Source of the DNA: JBOHUX01 sp050734915
GTDB taxonomy: Bacteria; Chloroflexota; Dormibacteria; Dormibacterales; Dormibacteraceae
Assembly (NCBI GenBank): GCA_050734915.1
Contig: JBOHUX010000016.1
Location: 1-23,349 of the forward strand
Reading direction: 5' to 3'
DNA: 23,349 nucleotides
Part shown: one piece after another, positions 6,787-15,012 of the stretch
Numbering within the stretch: position 1 is the first letter of the stretch
Layout of the letters: every line of letters starts with the position of its first letter
Position numbers and translations under genes: made by a program
The notes under the pieces: model-generated
What the model saw: only the letters and a program-made list of their open reading frames with translations
Database searches by the model: none
What the model was told of the DNA's origin: nothing

Positions 6787-8991
6787 TCAGAGAGGGAGGG
6801 TGATCGGGCCCTCCTGATCGGTACGCCGCAGCCGGCCGAGGGGAAGCCCGCGTACCAGGCGCCCGCCTGAGCTGGAGACGATCAGCTGTGCGTGAGGAAA
6901 CGCCTCGAGTAGTGCGGGCGCGGGCGCGCTGCGGCCTTCCGAGGGGAGGAGGAGATAGTCACAGCCCCCCGGGAGCCGGGTGAGGGCGGCGGCCTGGGAA
7001 TCCGCGCCCAGATCGCTCATGTCGCAGAAGGATCGCCCGCCGGGCCCGACCACGCGGATCGCGAGGTAGCCTTCGCCGGGCACGTCTCCGGCGTCCCCCG
7101 GCTCCGGCGCCAGCACCTCGACGCGGAGGCCGGCGAGGCTCAAGACGTCGCCCGCGCCGGCGGTCCAGAGCCGGGCGCCGCGGGTGACCTCGGCCAGGAC
7201 CACGGTTCGCCACGACGAGCCGGCGAGTTGGAGGCGGGGCACGATCACCTCACCGGCGGTGTAGGGGAGCGCCGCCAGGCCCCCCACGTGCGCGAGCGTG
7301 GGGGCGGTCACGATCAGGGCGTCGAGGCTGTGCTGCCAGGGCGGCAGGTCGGTGCCGAGCCCGGCGGTGAGCCGGCCCGGGCTGGGGCCGCCGTCGATGA
7401 GGATCTGGCCGTGGGGGCCGCTGACGAGGACCGCCTGGCCATCTCCGACCGCCATCACGACCACCTCGGGCGAGGCGCGTGCGGCCAGCGCCAGCTCGGC
7501 GCCGGCGATCACCAGCGGCGCCAGCACCATGGCCGTCACCGCCATCCATCTACTCCTGCGTTCGCTGCGCGCGGCGACCACGGCTCCCCCCAGGCACGCG
7601 TAATAGGCGAGCGCCAGCCAGCCCGGGAAGGCGGTGATGGAGATGGCCGCGCCGGGGAGCCGGGCGAGCGCCGCGGCCAACTGTTCCAGGTACATGAGCA
7701 GGCCGGCCACGGGCATGGCCAGGAGCCGCCCCAACGCCGGCAGGCCCGCGAAAGGGGCGATCAGGAGGCCGGCCGCCACCATCGCCGGCAGGGCGGGCAG
7801 GATCAGCGCGTTGGCGATGGGGGCCACCGGCGAGATGACGTGGAAGTCGGTCGCCGCCAGCGGCAGCGTCCCCACCTGCGCCGCGCAGGTGACGGCCAGC
7901 GGCTCCCGGATCGGCTGCGGCAGCCCCCGCAGCCGTCGCTCGAGGCGTGGGGTGAGAAGGACGATCGCGGCGGTGCCGACGAAGGAGAGCTGGAAGCCGA
8001 CGTCCCAGGCCAGCTCGGGATGCCAGCCCAGCATGGCGGCGGCGGCGACCGCGAGCGACGTCCAGACGTGGGTGGAGCGGCCCAACCTGGTCGCGAGGAG
8101 GGCCAGGCCTCCCATCGCGGCCGCGCGCACCGCCGCCGGGGTGGCGCCTCCGGCGAGGGCGTAGCCGCCGATCAGCGCCAGGGCCGGCCAGGTTGCGGCC
8201 CGTCCCATCGCCGGAGTCAGGGCGGCCATGACCAGGCGCCCGAAGACGGCCACCTTGAGGCCGCTCAGAACCAGCAGGTGGATCAGGCCGGTCGCGATCA
8301 GCGCCCGGTCGAGCCCGGCTGGGATCCCGGTCCGGATGCCGAGCACGAACGCCACCAGCAGAGCGGCGTGAGGGGCGGGCAGAAGGGTTGTGATCGCCTC
8401 CCGATAGCGGTCCCGGAGCCAGCTTGGAAGCGCCGTCAGGCCGCCGCCGCGACGGCGGGCGGTGACGGCGGTGGCGTTCATCTCCAGGTAGACGCCGCGC
8501 TGGGCGAGGTAGGCGCGACGATCGAATCCGGGGAGATCGGCGGGCGGGACGAGGCGTCCGGAGGCCTGCACCTCGTCTCCGAACGCGACCTGGCCCGGCC
8601 CGCGTACCCGGACCAGAAGCTCTCCCAGTCGGGGCAGGGCGGCCCCCTCCGCGGCCACCAGCGCCGGGTCGATGAGGACCTGGTAGCCCCCCGGCGAGGG
8701 CCGTGGATCGTCGGCGACGCGGCCGATGGCGGTGACCGAGCGCCCAGCGAACGCGGCCGCCTGCTGGCGTACCGTGCCGTCCGCGGCGGGCAGCTCGGCC
8801 CGCGCCACGCCGAGCAGCGCGGCGATCAACGCCAGCGGCACCAGCAGCGGCCGGACGACGACCAGAAGGCTCGTCCCCACGACCGCGGCGGCGAGGGCGA
8901 CCGCGCCCACCTCGGGCCGGCCGGGGAGGAGCGCGACCGCGGCGGCCAGCGCCGCCGACCAGGCGGCGCAGATCAGAAGCGTGGGCGTCAT
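6787..8991 (-). CDS. comEC: ComEC/Rec2-family DNA uptake channel
   Basis: ComEC is the inner-membrane channel for single-stranded DNA during transformation. The 734-residue protein has two or three N-terminal membrane segments, the OB-like DUF4131 region (about 65-190; GRLVPPADLPGFDRRAYLAQ), the multi-span Competence domain (about 200-500; FVLGIRTGIP, LIHLLVLSGLKVAVFG, VGFQLSFVGTAAIVLL) and a C-terminal metallo-beta-lactamase-like domain from about 517 (DGQAVLVSGPHGQILIDGG). The metal motif is degenerate: TAPTLAHVGGL replaces the usual THxHxDHxGG type, and later ligand motifs are also lost. ATG 8991 lies 10 nt after the comEA stop. Longer upstream reading in this frame is only a shadow of comEA. 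Confidence 0.9.
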   Translation of the reverse strand: MTPTLLICAAWSAALAAAVALLPGRPEVGAVALAAAVVGTSLLVVVRPLLVPLALIAALLGVARAELPAADGTVRQQAAAFAGRSVTAIGRVADDPRPSPGGYQVLIDPALVAAEGAALPRLGELLVRVRGPGQVAFGDEVQASGRLVPPADLPGFDRRAYLAQRGVYLEMNATAVTARRRGGGLTALPSWLRDRYREAITTLLPAPHAALLVAFVLGIRTGIPAGLDRALIATGLIHLLVLSGLKVAVFGRLVMAALTPAMGRAATWPALALIGGYALAGGATPAAVRAAAMGGLALLATRLGRSTHVWTSLAVAAAAMLGWHPELAWDVGFQLSFVGTAAIVLLTPRLERRLRGLPQPIREPLAVTCAAQVGTLPLAATDFHVISPVAPIANALILPALPAMVAAGLLIAPFAGLPALGRLLAMPVAGLLMYLEQLAAALARLPGAAISITAFPGWLALAYYACLGGAVVAARSERRSRWMAVTAMVLAPLVIAGAELALAARASPEVVVMAVGDGQAVLVSGPHGQILIDGGPSPGRLTAGLGTDLPPWQHSLDALIVTAPTLAHVGGLAALPYTAGEVIVPRLQLAGSSWRTVVLAEVTRGARLWTAGAGDVLSLAGLRVEVLAPEPGDAGDVPGEGYLAIRVVGPGGRSFCDMSDLGADSQAAALTRLPGGCDYLLLPSEGRSAPAPALLEAFPHAQLIVSSSGGRLVRGLPLGRLRRTDQEGPITLPL

Positions 8992-9001
8992 GGCCCGGGG
9001 A

Positions 9002-9565
9002 TCAGGGCCGGAGGTGGGGCTTCGCGAGCAGGTAGTCGGCCGCGCCCATGCCGAGCACACTGACCAGCTCCTTGCTGGACGCGAAGCCGCCGTACTCGTC
9101 GCGGTAGGTGACGGCGGCCGACGCCAGGTCGGGAGTGAATCCCGGGACCTGCGACAGCTCCTGGACCGTCGCGGAGTTGAGGTCTGTCTTGGCGGCGGCG
9201 GCGGAGCCGCGGACGAACGGCACCTTGACCTGCTGCCCGTCCCGCAGCCGGGCCGCCAAGTCCGGCAGACGATTGGGGTCCGCCCCCGCCTCGACACCGC
9301 CGGCCGTGGCGATCGCCGCGTAGAGGCGGTCCCCGCGTTGGAGCCGATAGAGACCGGGATGGCCGACCGCACCGGTGACCTCGACCAGCAGGCTGGGCGG
9401 GGCCGGTATCGCCAGCGAGCGGAGCATTGCGTCGGGCGCAGCGGGGGGCGGGGCCCCCATCGTGTAGGCCAGGGCGCCAAGCAGGGCCCCGCATCCGATC
9501 AGAAGTGGAAGCGCGGCGGCGAGCAGCCTCGCCCAGCCCGGCGCCAGCATCATGCGATCTCGCAT
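9002..9565 (-). CDS. comEA: ComEA-family DNA-binding competence protein
   Basis: ComEA binds incoming double-stranded DNA outside the membrane and hands it to ComEC. The 187-residue protein has one N-terminal membrane anchor (about 13-36), an SLBB domain (about 60-118; VEVTGAVGHPGLYRLQRGDRL) and C-terminal tandem helix-hairpin-helix motifs (about 126-187; DLNSATVQELSQVPGFTPDLA and GGFASSKELVSVLGM). This SLBB plus HhH architecture is that of Gram-positive ComEA. ATG 9565 is chosen; ATGs at residues 5 and 6 are alternatives. TATGGT lies 6 nt upstream of the ATG, so the message may be leaderless. comEC follows after 10 nt. Confidence 0.92.
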   Translation of the reverse strand: MRDRMMLAPGWARLLAAALPLLIGCGALLGALAYTMGAPPPAAPDAMLRSLAIPAPPSLLVEVTGAVGHPGLYRLQRGDRLYAAIATAGGVEAGADPNRLPDLAARLRDGQQVKVPFVRGSAAAAKTDLNSATVQELSQVPGFTPDLASAAVTYRDEYGGFASSKELVSVLGMGAADYLLAKPHLRP

Positions 9566-9571
9566 GTGGCG

Positions 9572-9577
9572 ACCATA
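9572..9577 (-). promoter_or_regulatory. Candidate -10 box (TATGGT) for leaderless comEA
   Basis: TATGGT ends exactly 6 nt before the comEA ATG at 9565, the spacing expected when transcription begins at the start codon. No Shine-Dalgarno is seen before this ATG. This is a positional argument only; no clear -35 is present. Confidence 0.35.
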
Positions 9578-9629
9578 GGAGTCGCGGGACGGGTCGGGAA
9601 CCCCGGATGTTAACGAGGGAGTGCGCGTC

Positions 9630-9635
9630 TAGACT
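9630..9635 (+). promoter_or_regulatory. Candidate -10 box (TAGACT) for tRNA-Gln
   Basis: TAGACT lies about 20 nt before the mature tRNA-Gln 5' end. The same hexamer also occurs at 19406-19411 in the gap before the ABC transporter genes. There is no convincing -35. Confidence 0.3.
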
Positions 9636-9654
9636 GATCTCGCGCCGGAGCCCT

Positions 9655-9725
9655 TGGGGAGTCGCCAAGTGGTAAGGCAGAGGACTTTGGATCCTCCATC
9701 GCAGGTTCGAATCCTGCCTCCCCAA
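9655..9725 (+). tRNA. tRNA-Gln (anticodon TTG), CCA not encoded
   Basis: The acceptor stem TGGGGAG pairs fully with CTCCCCA, including the U1-A72 pair characteristic of bacterial tRNA-Gln. The D arm is GCC-AAGTGGTAA-GGC, the anticodon arm GAGGA-CTTTGGA-TCCTC gives anticodon TTG, and the T arm is GCAGG-TTCGAAT-CCTGC. The bases after the discriminator A9725 are CTG, so CCA must be added after transcription. Confidence 0.93.
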
Positions 9726-9835
9726 CTGCTCGCGGCGCGAGTGGCTGGCGGACCCTTGTGTTCTTACAGAAGGGCGGGACCGGCGGCCGGCTCTGCCGGC
9801 GCCACCGTGACGACGCCGCCGCCGCGGGAGCTCCC

Positions 9836-9841
9836 TAGAAT
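9836..9841 (+). promoter_or_regulatory. Candidate -10 box (TAGAAT) for the DUF1801 gene
   Basis: TAGAAT lies 41 nt before the ATG at 9883 and would give a leader of about 35 nt that contains the AGGAG ribosome binding site (9871-9875). No clear -35 is visible. The preceding stretch (9726-9835) holds only a short GCCGGC-TCT-GCCGGC hairpin around 9786-9800. Confidence 0.4.
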
Positions 9842-9882
9842 TGGCTCGTTCCCATCAGATCACGCCCGAGAGGAGATCTGCG

Positions 9883-10359
9883 ATGAAGGCGACCGAGAAG
9901 TCCGCCAAGAGCACCACCGTGATCGCCAAGGCGGCCGGGAGATTCACGGACGAGGAACGACTCGCGATGAGACAGCGCGCGCAAGAGCTGAAGGCGGCCG
10001 CGCGCCCGGACCCTGGCCGGGGCGAGGCGGATGAGGAAGGCGCCGTGCTCGCGAAGATCGCCGAGATGCCAAAGCCGGATCGTGCCATGGGCGAGCGGCT
10101 CCATGCTGTGATCAAGGCCAGCGCGCCAGTCCTCTCGCCGAGACTCTGGTACGGGATGCCCGCGTACGCCAAGGAGGGCAAGGTCATCTGCTTCTTCCAG
10201 AGCGGGCAGAAGTTCAAGACGAGGTACGCGACGTTCGCCTTCAGCGACAAGGCGAGCCTCGACGAAGGCGCCATGTGGCCGACCGCCTTCGCGCTGACGG
10301 AGTTGACCGCCGCCGACGAGGCAAGGATCGGCGCGCTCGTGAAGAAGGCGGTGAGCTGA
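9883..10359 (+). CDS. DUF1801 (YdhG-like) domain protein
   Basis: The 158-residue soluble protein has a Lys/Ala-rich N-terminal segment with a helical stretch (FTDEERLAMRQRAQELKAAA), then a DUF1801 domain (about 65-155) with KIAEMPKPDRAMGERLHAVI and the family core LSPRLWYGMPAYAKEGKVI. Family members such as YdhG are annotated as iron chaperone-like, but the biochemical role is poorly known and I do not assign one. ATG 9883 is preceded by AGGAG at 7 nt, which decides it over an upstream in-frame TTG at 9841. The N-terminal extension resembles actinobacterial versions. It may be an acquired gene together with the following exporter. Confidence 0.8.
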   Translation: MKATEKSAKSTTVIAKAAGRFTDEERLAMRQRAQELKAAARPDPGRGEADEEGAVLAKIAEMPKPDRAMGERLHAVIKASAPVLSPRLWYGMPAYAKEGKVICFFQSGQKFKTRYATFAFSDKASLDEGAMWPTAFALTELTAADEARIGALVKKAVS

Positions 10360-10445
10360 GGACCGAGCTCGCCACGGGCCCCAGCCCGAGTGGAGCGCGG
10401 CGCTGATCTGCACAACTCGACGGTGAGAACCGGTGCCGTGCTCAC

Positions 10446-11729
10446 GTGATCCCGGCGGCCTATCGGCGGCTCCTCAGCGACCGCCCCGCGCGACGGCTGT
10501 TGTCGGGTCTCGGAGTGTCCTCTCTGGGCGACGGGATGAGCACGGTCACGATCGCGTGGCTGGCTGTCCGCATCGCGCCGTCCGGAGCGCTCGGCGTATT
10601 CGTCGGCCTCGCGGTCGCGGCCTACACGCTCCCCGGCGCGGTGGGCGCGGTTGCGTTCGGCAGGTTCCTGCGGCACCGTCCCGCGCGCGCCCTCGTTCTC
10701 GTGCACTGTCTGCTGCGCATGGGCTTTCTCGGCACGATCGTCGTGCTTTCGGCGACCGGATTGCTCGCGCCGGCCGCGTACGTCGCGCTCCTTGCCGGCT
10801 CGTCGCTGTTGGTCAGCTGGGGCAATGCGGGCGAGTACACCATGCTCGCCGAGCTGGGAGGTCCAAAGGGGCGTCTCGCGGCCAACGCACTGGCGAGCGC
10901 CCAGGTCTCGATCGCGACGATCATCGGCCCCGCTTCGGCCGGCCTGCTGCTCAGCCGAGTCGCGCCCAGCTGGCTGCTCGCGTTCGACGCTGCCTCATTC
11001 GCCTTCCTCGGAGTCCTGGCTTGGCGCACGCACAGCGAGGCTCCGGCGGCCCTGCAGCCGATCGACCCGAGGGCTGCCGAGTCAGGGTTCCGACTCCTCC
11101 GCCGCGCCGACCTGCTCAGTCTGATCGGCCTCACGTGGTTGTTCTTCTTCCTCTACGGACCAGTGGAGGATGCGCTGCCGGTCTACGTCGCCCACGACCT
11201 GCACGCGCGCGCCGGACTGCTCGGTGCCTACTGGACGAGCTTCGGCGCCGGCGCCTTCGCCTCGAGCCTCCTCACGGGGATGCTCCGCGGCCGCAGCAGC
11301 CGTCTCATCACTCTCCTGATCGTCGCCGGCTGGGGTGCATGCCTTGTTCCCTTTGCCTTCGCGCCCCTCGCGGTCACTCTCGCCTGCTTTGCCCTCGGAG
11401 GGCTTGTCTACGGCCCCTTCATCCCCCTCACGTACGCACTCTTCCAGTCGGCCACCACGACAGCCAACCTGCCGAGCCTGCTCGCCGCCCGCAGCGCCGC
11501 CCTCATCATCGCCACCCCCCTCGGCACCGCCATCGGCGGCCCGCTCGTCGCCGCGCTTGGCGCGGCGCAGACGCTGACCGCCTCTGGCGCAGCAACCATC
11601 CTCCTCGCTGCCCTGGCGGCAGCCACCTGGCGGCGGGGCGGTGATCAACGAGGGCCGCCGAACATGGGCCCGCGCGGCACCTCGCCGCCCGGCGGCCATG
11701 ATCGCGGCGAACGACTCCAGGCCCTCTGA
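10446..11729 (+). CDS. MFS transporter (MFS_3, EntS-like exporter type)
   Basis: The protein of up to 427 residues is rich in membrane segments (about 10-12 helices) and begins RLLSDRPARRLLSGLGVSSLGDGMSTVTIAWLAV, the start typical of the MFS_3 class. Other family landmarks are VGLAVAAYTLPGAVGAVAFGRFL, GLLLSRVAPSWLLAFDAASF in the middle, and FALGGLVYGPFIPLTYALFQ in the C-terminal half. Such proteins export small molecules by proton antiport; the substrate cannot be told. The start is GTG 10446 without a strong Shine-Dalgarno. The last 30 or so residues are hydrophilic. A tandem 15-bp repeat spans its stop codon. Confidence 0.87.
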   Translation: MIPAAYRRLLSDRPARRLLSGLGVSSLGDGMSTVTIAWLAVRIAPSGALGVFVGLAVAAYTLPGAVGAVAFGRFLRHRPARALVLVHCLLRMGFLGTIVVLSATGLLAPAAYVALLAGSSLLVSWGNAGEYTMLAELGGPKGRLAANALASAQVSIATIIGPASAGLLLSRVAPSWLLAFDAASFAFLGVLAWRTHSEAPAALQPIDPRAAESGFRLLRRADLLSLIGLTWLFFFLYGPVEDALPVYVAHDLHARAGLLGAYWTSFGAGAFASSLLTGMLRGRSSRLITLLIVAGWGACLVPFAFAPLAVTLACFALGGLVYGPFIPLTYALFQSATTTANLPSLLAARSAALIIATPLGTAIGGPLVAALGAAQTLTASGAATILLAALAAATWRRGGDQRGPPNMGPRGTSPPGGHDRGERLQAL

Positions 11730-11742
11730 CTCCAGGCCCTCC
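11713..11742 (+). repeat. Tandem 15-bp direct repeat at the MFS stop codon
   Basis: Two adjacent copies of gactccaggccctc plus one variable base (t, then c) occur at 11713-11727 and 11728-11742. The TGA stop of the MFS gene lies at the junction of the copies, so the duplication has probably set the end of the protein. Confidence 0.7.
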
Positions 11743-11845
11743 AGGCGTCGCCTGCGGCGGCTCCAGAGTTGGCTTCGCCGACCCGCGTGCCGCGACGAAG
11801 GTCGCGCGGCGTGACCCCTGGGAGGCGATTGCGTTTAGGAACCGT

Positions 11846-12238
11846 ATGAAGGCCGGGATCATGAATGCTTGGATCGCGGTCGCCTCGCTCGCCCTGCTCA
11901 GCGCTTGTGGCGGCCCCGGCGCGGGACCCCGTCATGCCGTGGGGACCCTGAGCGGGCACGTCTACTCCTCTCCCTCGTGTCCGGTGGAACGGGCGAACAG
12001 CCCCTGCCCGCCGCGCCTGGTGCCGGGCGCGAAGATCGACCTCACCCCCGACGCGGGCGGCGCTCCGGTGGTTGCGACCGCCGGGGCCGCCGGCGAATAC
12101 TCGATCTCGCTGCCGCCCGGCACCTACTCGGTCAAGATCGAGGTGGGGCGGCCCATGATCGACGGTCCCCGCATCATCTCCCTCGGTTCGGGCGACCACG
12201 TGACGGCCGACTTCACGGTCGATTCCGGAATCCGCTGA
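11846..12238 (+). CDS. Small predicted lipoprotein with a carboxypeptidase-regulatory-like fold
   Basis: The 130-residue protein has a lipoprotein signal peptide (MKAGIMNAWIAVASLALLSA) with the lipobox cysteine at residue 21 (LLSAC-GG). The mature part, about 33-128, resembles a single CarboxypepD_reg/CnaB-like beta-sandwich: GTLSGHVYSSPSCP, LVPGAKIDLTPDAGG, GEYSISLPPGTYSVKIEV. Two further cysteines (SPSCPVERANSPCPPR) could form a disulfide in a loop. Such domains are usually structural or adhesive. ATG 11846 with AGGA at 5 nt is preferred over ATG 11861. I see no paralogue or partner next to it. Confidence 0.75.
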   Translation: MKAGIMNAWIAVASLALLSACGGPGAGPRHAVGTLSGHVYSSPSCPVERANSPCPPRLVPGAKIDLTPDAGGAPVVATAGAAGEYSISLPPGTYSVKIEVGRPMIDGPRIISLGSGDHVTADFTVDSGIR

Positions 12239-12341
12239 GCCTCATCCGCTTCCCCCGCCCCCGCGCCCGCGCCCCCGCGACGTCATCATCCCCGCCCACA
12301 CGACGACATCGTTGCGCCCAGCCGAAGTGAGCCTCATCCGC
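12236..12341 (+). repeat. 14-bp direct repeat, two copies 92 bp apart
   Basis: The sequence tgagcctcatccgc occurs at 12236-12249 (starting at the lipoprotein stop codon) and again at 12328-12341. The spacer is C-rich low-complexity sequence. The cause may be a local duplication; no function is evident. Confidence 0.5.
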
Positions 12342-12367
12342 CTCGCGCGCTTACCCACCAACCAAGA

Positions 12368-12393
12368 AACCACCCACCCTTTGGGGGTTTTGA
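12368..12393. terminator. Weak candidate terminator between convergent lipoprotein and leuS genes
   Basis: AAACC and GGTTT flank an inner CCC-TTT-GGG hairpin with a bulge, followed on the plus strand by a short T run. It is the only hairpin with a T tract in the convergent gap 12239-12476. An additional CCTTGG/CCAAGG inverted repeat (12395-12400, 12425-12430) has a long loop and is probably irrelevant. Confidence 0.3.
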
Positions 12394-12476
12394 CCTTGGC
12401 CCGGGTCAGGGTAGCGGGGCGATCCCAAGGCGCGTCAAGTGGTCCTGTTAACGATCCCCGGTTGGATCGAGGCGCG

Positions 12477-14957
12477 CTATGGCAGCAGGTTGATGAGTCG
12501 ATCGGGAACGTAGATCACCTTGGCCGGCCCCGGGCCGTCGCGGCCCGCGGGGCCGGCGCCGAGCGCGCGCCTCACCTTGTCGCTCTTGAGGGCCACCTCC
12601 AGGGCGGCGCCCTCGCCGACACCGGCGGGCACCAGGACCCGGTCCCGGACCCGACCCCCGACCTGGACCACCAGCGTCACCTCGGGCTCGGCCGCAACCG
12701 CGGCCGAGTATTGGGGCCAGCCGGCGTCCGCGCAGAGGCCCTCGCCTCCGGTCCGCTCCCAGAGCTCCTCTGCGATGTGGGGCGCCATCGGGTTGAGCAG
12801 CCTCAAAAGCGCGTGGACCGCCTCCTCCCACTCCCCGTCCGTGGCGCCGCCGGCCTGGAGATGGTGCTGCATGGCGTTGCCGAGCTCCATGAGGGCGGCG
12901 ACAGCGGTGTTGAACCGGAACTCCTGGTAGTCGTCGGTGACCCTGCGGATGGCCTGGTGGACGCGCCGGCGAAGCAGCCCGGGCGCGGGGGCGGGGGCGC
13001 CCGAGGCGGCCCTGCCCGGCCCCGGCGCGAGGCCGGCCGGATCCCGTGCCAGCCTCCACACCTTCTGCAGAAACCTGCTCACGCCCGCCATGCCCGCGTC
13101 CGACCACTCCACGTCGTCCTCGGGCGGCCCGATGAACATCTCGTAGACGCGCCCCGCGTCGGCGCCCTCCCTGGCGACCAGCTCGTCGGGCGAGACCCCG
13201 TTGCCCTTCGACTTCGACATCGCCTCGCCGAAGCGCTTCACCATCCCCTGCGTGAAGAGCCGTGTGAACGGTTCCCGAGCCTCCACCATGCCGGCGTCGT
13301 GGAGGACCTTCTGAAAGAACCGCGAGTAGAGGAGGTGGAGGATGGCGTGCTCGACTCCCCCCGTGTACTGATCGACCGGCATCCAGCGGTTGGCCAGTTT
13401 GGTGTCGAAGGGCTGAGATCCGTCACGCGCGCTCGCGAAGCGAAGGAAGTACCAGGACGAGTCCATGAAGGTGTCCATGGTGTCGGTCTCGCGTCGGGCC
13501 CCGGTCGCGCACCGGGGACAGGCGATCGAGTACCAGTCGGCTTGCTCTGCCAGCGGCCGGTAGTCGGCGGGGAGCAGCACCGGCAGCTGATCGTCGGGCA
13601 CCGGCACGATCCCGCAGGCGGGGCAGTGGACGACCGGGATCGGGCAGCCCCAGTACCGTTGCCGGGAGATCAGCCAGTCTCGCAGCCGGTACTTGACCGT
13701 GCGCCGCCCGAGGCGCTTCCCTTCGATCGCATCCGAGATCCGCTCGATGCCGGAGACCGAGTCCAGGCCGCTGAAGGGGCCGCTGTCGACCATCGTCCCG
13801 CGTCCCGTGAACGCCTCCGTCCCCGCCCCCGCTGCGGTGCCAGGCGGGGGCGTGATCACCTCGCGGACCGGCAGGCCGAACGCGCGCGCGAACTCGAAGT
13901 CCCGCTGATCGTGACCGGGGACGGCCATGATCGCCCCGGTGCCGTATCCGCTCAGGACGTAGTCCGACACCCAGATCGGGATCCGCTCGCCGCTGAGCGG
14001 GTTGACGGCGAAGGCGCCTGTGAAGACCCCCGTCCTGTCCCTGTCGGTGGACTGCCGCTCGATCTCGGAAGACCGGCGGGCCGACTCTACATAGTCACGC
14101 AGCGCCCCGGCCCGCTCCCCACCGACCAGCCCCCCGGCCAGCGGATGCTCGGGCGCCAGCACCAGGAAGGTGGCCCCGAACAGGGTGTCGGGCCTGGTCG
14201 TGTAGACGCGCACGGACGTTTCCGCCCGTCCCTCGACCGGGAAGTCGATCTCGAGCCCCTGGCTGCGGCCGATCCAGTTCGCCTGCATGATGCGCACCTT
14301 CTCCGGCCACGCGTCGAGCAATTCGAGGTCGGCGAGCAGGCGGTCCGCGTAATCCGTGATGCGGAGGAACCACTGCTCGAGATCCCGCCTCTCCACCTCC
14401 ACCTCGGCGTGCCGCCAGCAGCGCCCGTTGATCACCTGCTCGTTGGCAAGGACGGTCTTGTCGATCGGGCACCAGTTCACGGTCGCCAGCGCCCGGTAGG
14501 CGAGCCCCCTTCTCATGAAGAGCAGGAAGAGCCACTGCGTCCACCGGTAGTAATCGGGCTCGCAGGTGGTGACCTCGCGGTCCCAGTCGTAGAGGATGCC
14601 GACCATCTCCAGCTCGCGCCTGGCCGTCGCGATGTTCTCGTGCGTCCACCGGGCGGGATGGATACCGCGCTTGATGGCGGCGTTCTCGGCGGGCAGGCCG
14701 AAGGCGTCCCATCCGAAGGGATGCAGGACCTCGTACCCCTGCATGCGCTTGAAGCGCGCCACCACGTCCCCGATCACGTAGTTGCGCATGTGGCCGACGG
14801 TGAGATCGCCCGAGGGGTACGGGTACATGACGAGGTCGTAGAACTTCGGTCGGTCCGAGGAGTCGGAGGCGGTCATCACGCCATGCTCGCGCCACGCGCG
14901 CTGCCACTTGGGTTCGATCTCCTGCGGTACGTACCCGCTCCGGTTCGATGAGGCCAT
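12477..14957 (-). CDS. leuS: Leucyl-tRNA synthetase, bacterial type
   Basis: LeuRS attaches leucine to tRNA-Leu using ATP. The 826-residue protein has the class Ia catalytic fold (N-terminus SGYVPQEIEPKWQRAWREHG; PYPSGDLTVGHMRNY, 46-60), the CP1 editing domain with its T-rich peptide (TTRPDTLFGATFLVLAPEHP) and conserved Asp region (AVPGHDQRDFEFA), zinc-type cysteines (CPACG, CPRC), the DSSWYFLRF motif and the C-terminal anticodon and tRNA-binding domains ending KVIYVPDRLINLLP. Two signature residues depart from consensus: Thr53 in place of the first His of HIGH (TVGH), and Ala579 in place of the first Lys of KMSKS (AMSKS). ATG 14957 has GAGG 8 nt upstream. No T-box leader is visible. Confidence 0.96.
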   Translation of the reverse strand: MASSNRSGYVPQEIEPKWQRAWREHGVMTASDSSDRPKFYDLVMYPYPSGDLTVGHMRNYVIGDVVARFKRMQGYEVLHPFGWDAFGLPAENAAIKRGIHPARWTHENIATARRELEMVGILYDWDREVTTCEPDYYRWTQWLFLLFMRRGLAYRALATVNWCPIDKTVLANEQVINGRCWRHAEVEVERRDLEQWFLRITDYADRLLADLELLDAWPEKVRIMQANWIGRSQGLEIDFPVEGRAETSVRVYTTRPDTLFGATFLVLAPEHPLAGGLVGGERAGALRDYVESARRSSEIERQSTDRDRTGVFTGAFAVNPLSGERIPIWVSDYVLSGYGTGAIMAVPGHDQRDFEFARAFGLPVREVITPPPGTAAGAGTEAFTGRGTMVDSGPFSGLDSVSGIERISDAIEGKRLGRRTVKYRLRDWLISRQRYWGCPIPVVHCPACGIVPVPDDQLPVLLPADYRPLAEQADWYSIACPRCATGARRETDTMDTFMDSSWYFLRFASARDGSQPFDTKLANRWMPVDQYTGGVEHAILHLLYSRFFQKVLHDAGMVEAREPFTRLFTQGMVKRFGEAMSKSKGNGVSPDELVAREGADAGRVYEMFIGPPEDDVEWSDAGMAGVSRFLQKVWRLARDPAGLAPGPGRAASGAPAPAPGLLRRRVHQAIRRVTDDYQEFRFNTAVAALMELGNAMQHHLQAGGATDGEWEEAVHALLRLLNPMAPHIAEELWERTGGEGLCADAGWPQYSAAVAAEPEVTLVVQVGGRVRDRVLVPAGVGEGAALEVALKSDKVRRALGAGPAGRDGPGPAKVIYVPDRLINLLP

Positions 14958-15012
14958 GGTGAGCCTCAGATGTTAGCGGGACGCAGGAGTACGGCCGGCC
15001 GCCGGGCGGCGG

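Noticed and set aside
7228..9063. 611-codon open frame on the plus strand
   Set aside because: It is the mirror of comEC with Gly/Arg/Gln/His-rich composition and no family features.
6787..9480. 897-codon comEC with long N-terminal extension
   Set aside because: The extension is comEA read in another frame; ATG 8991 immediately after the comEA stop is the natural start.
12312..14951. 879-codon open frame on the plus strand
   Set aside because: It is antisense to leuS, Arg/Pro/Gly/His-rich and has no domain pattern; it arises from high G+C at third codon positions.
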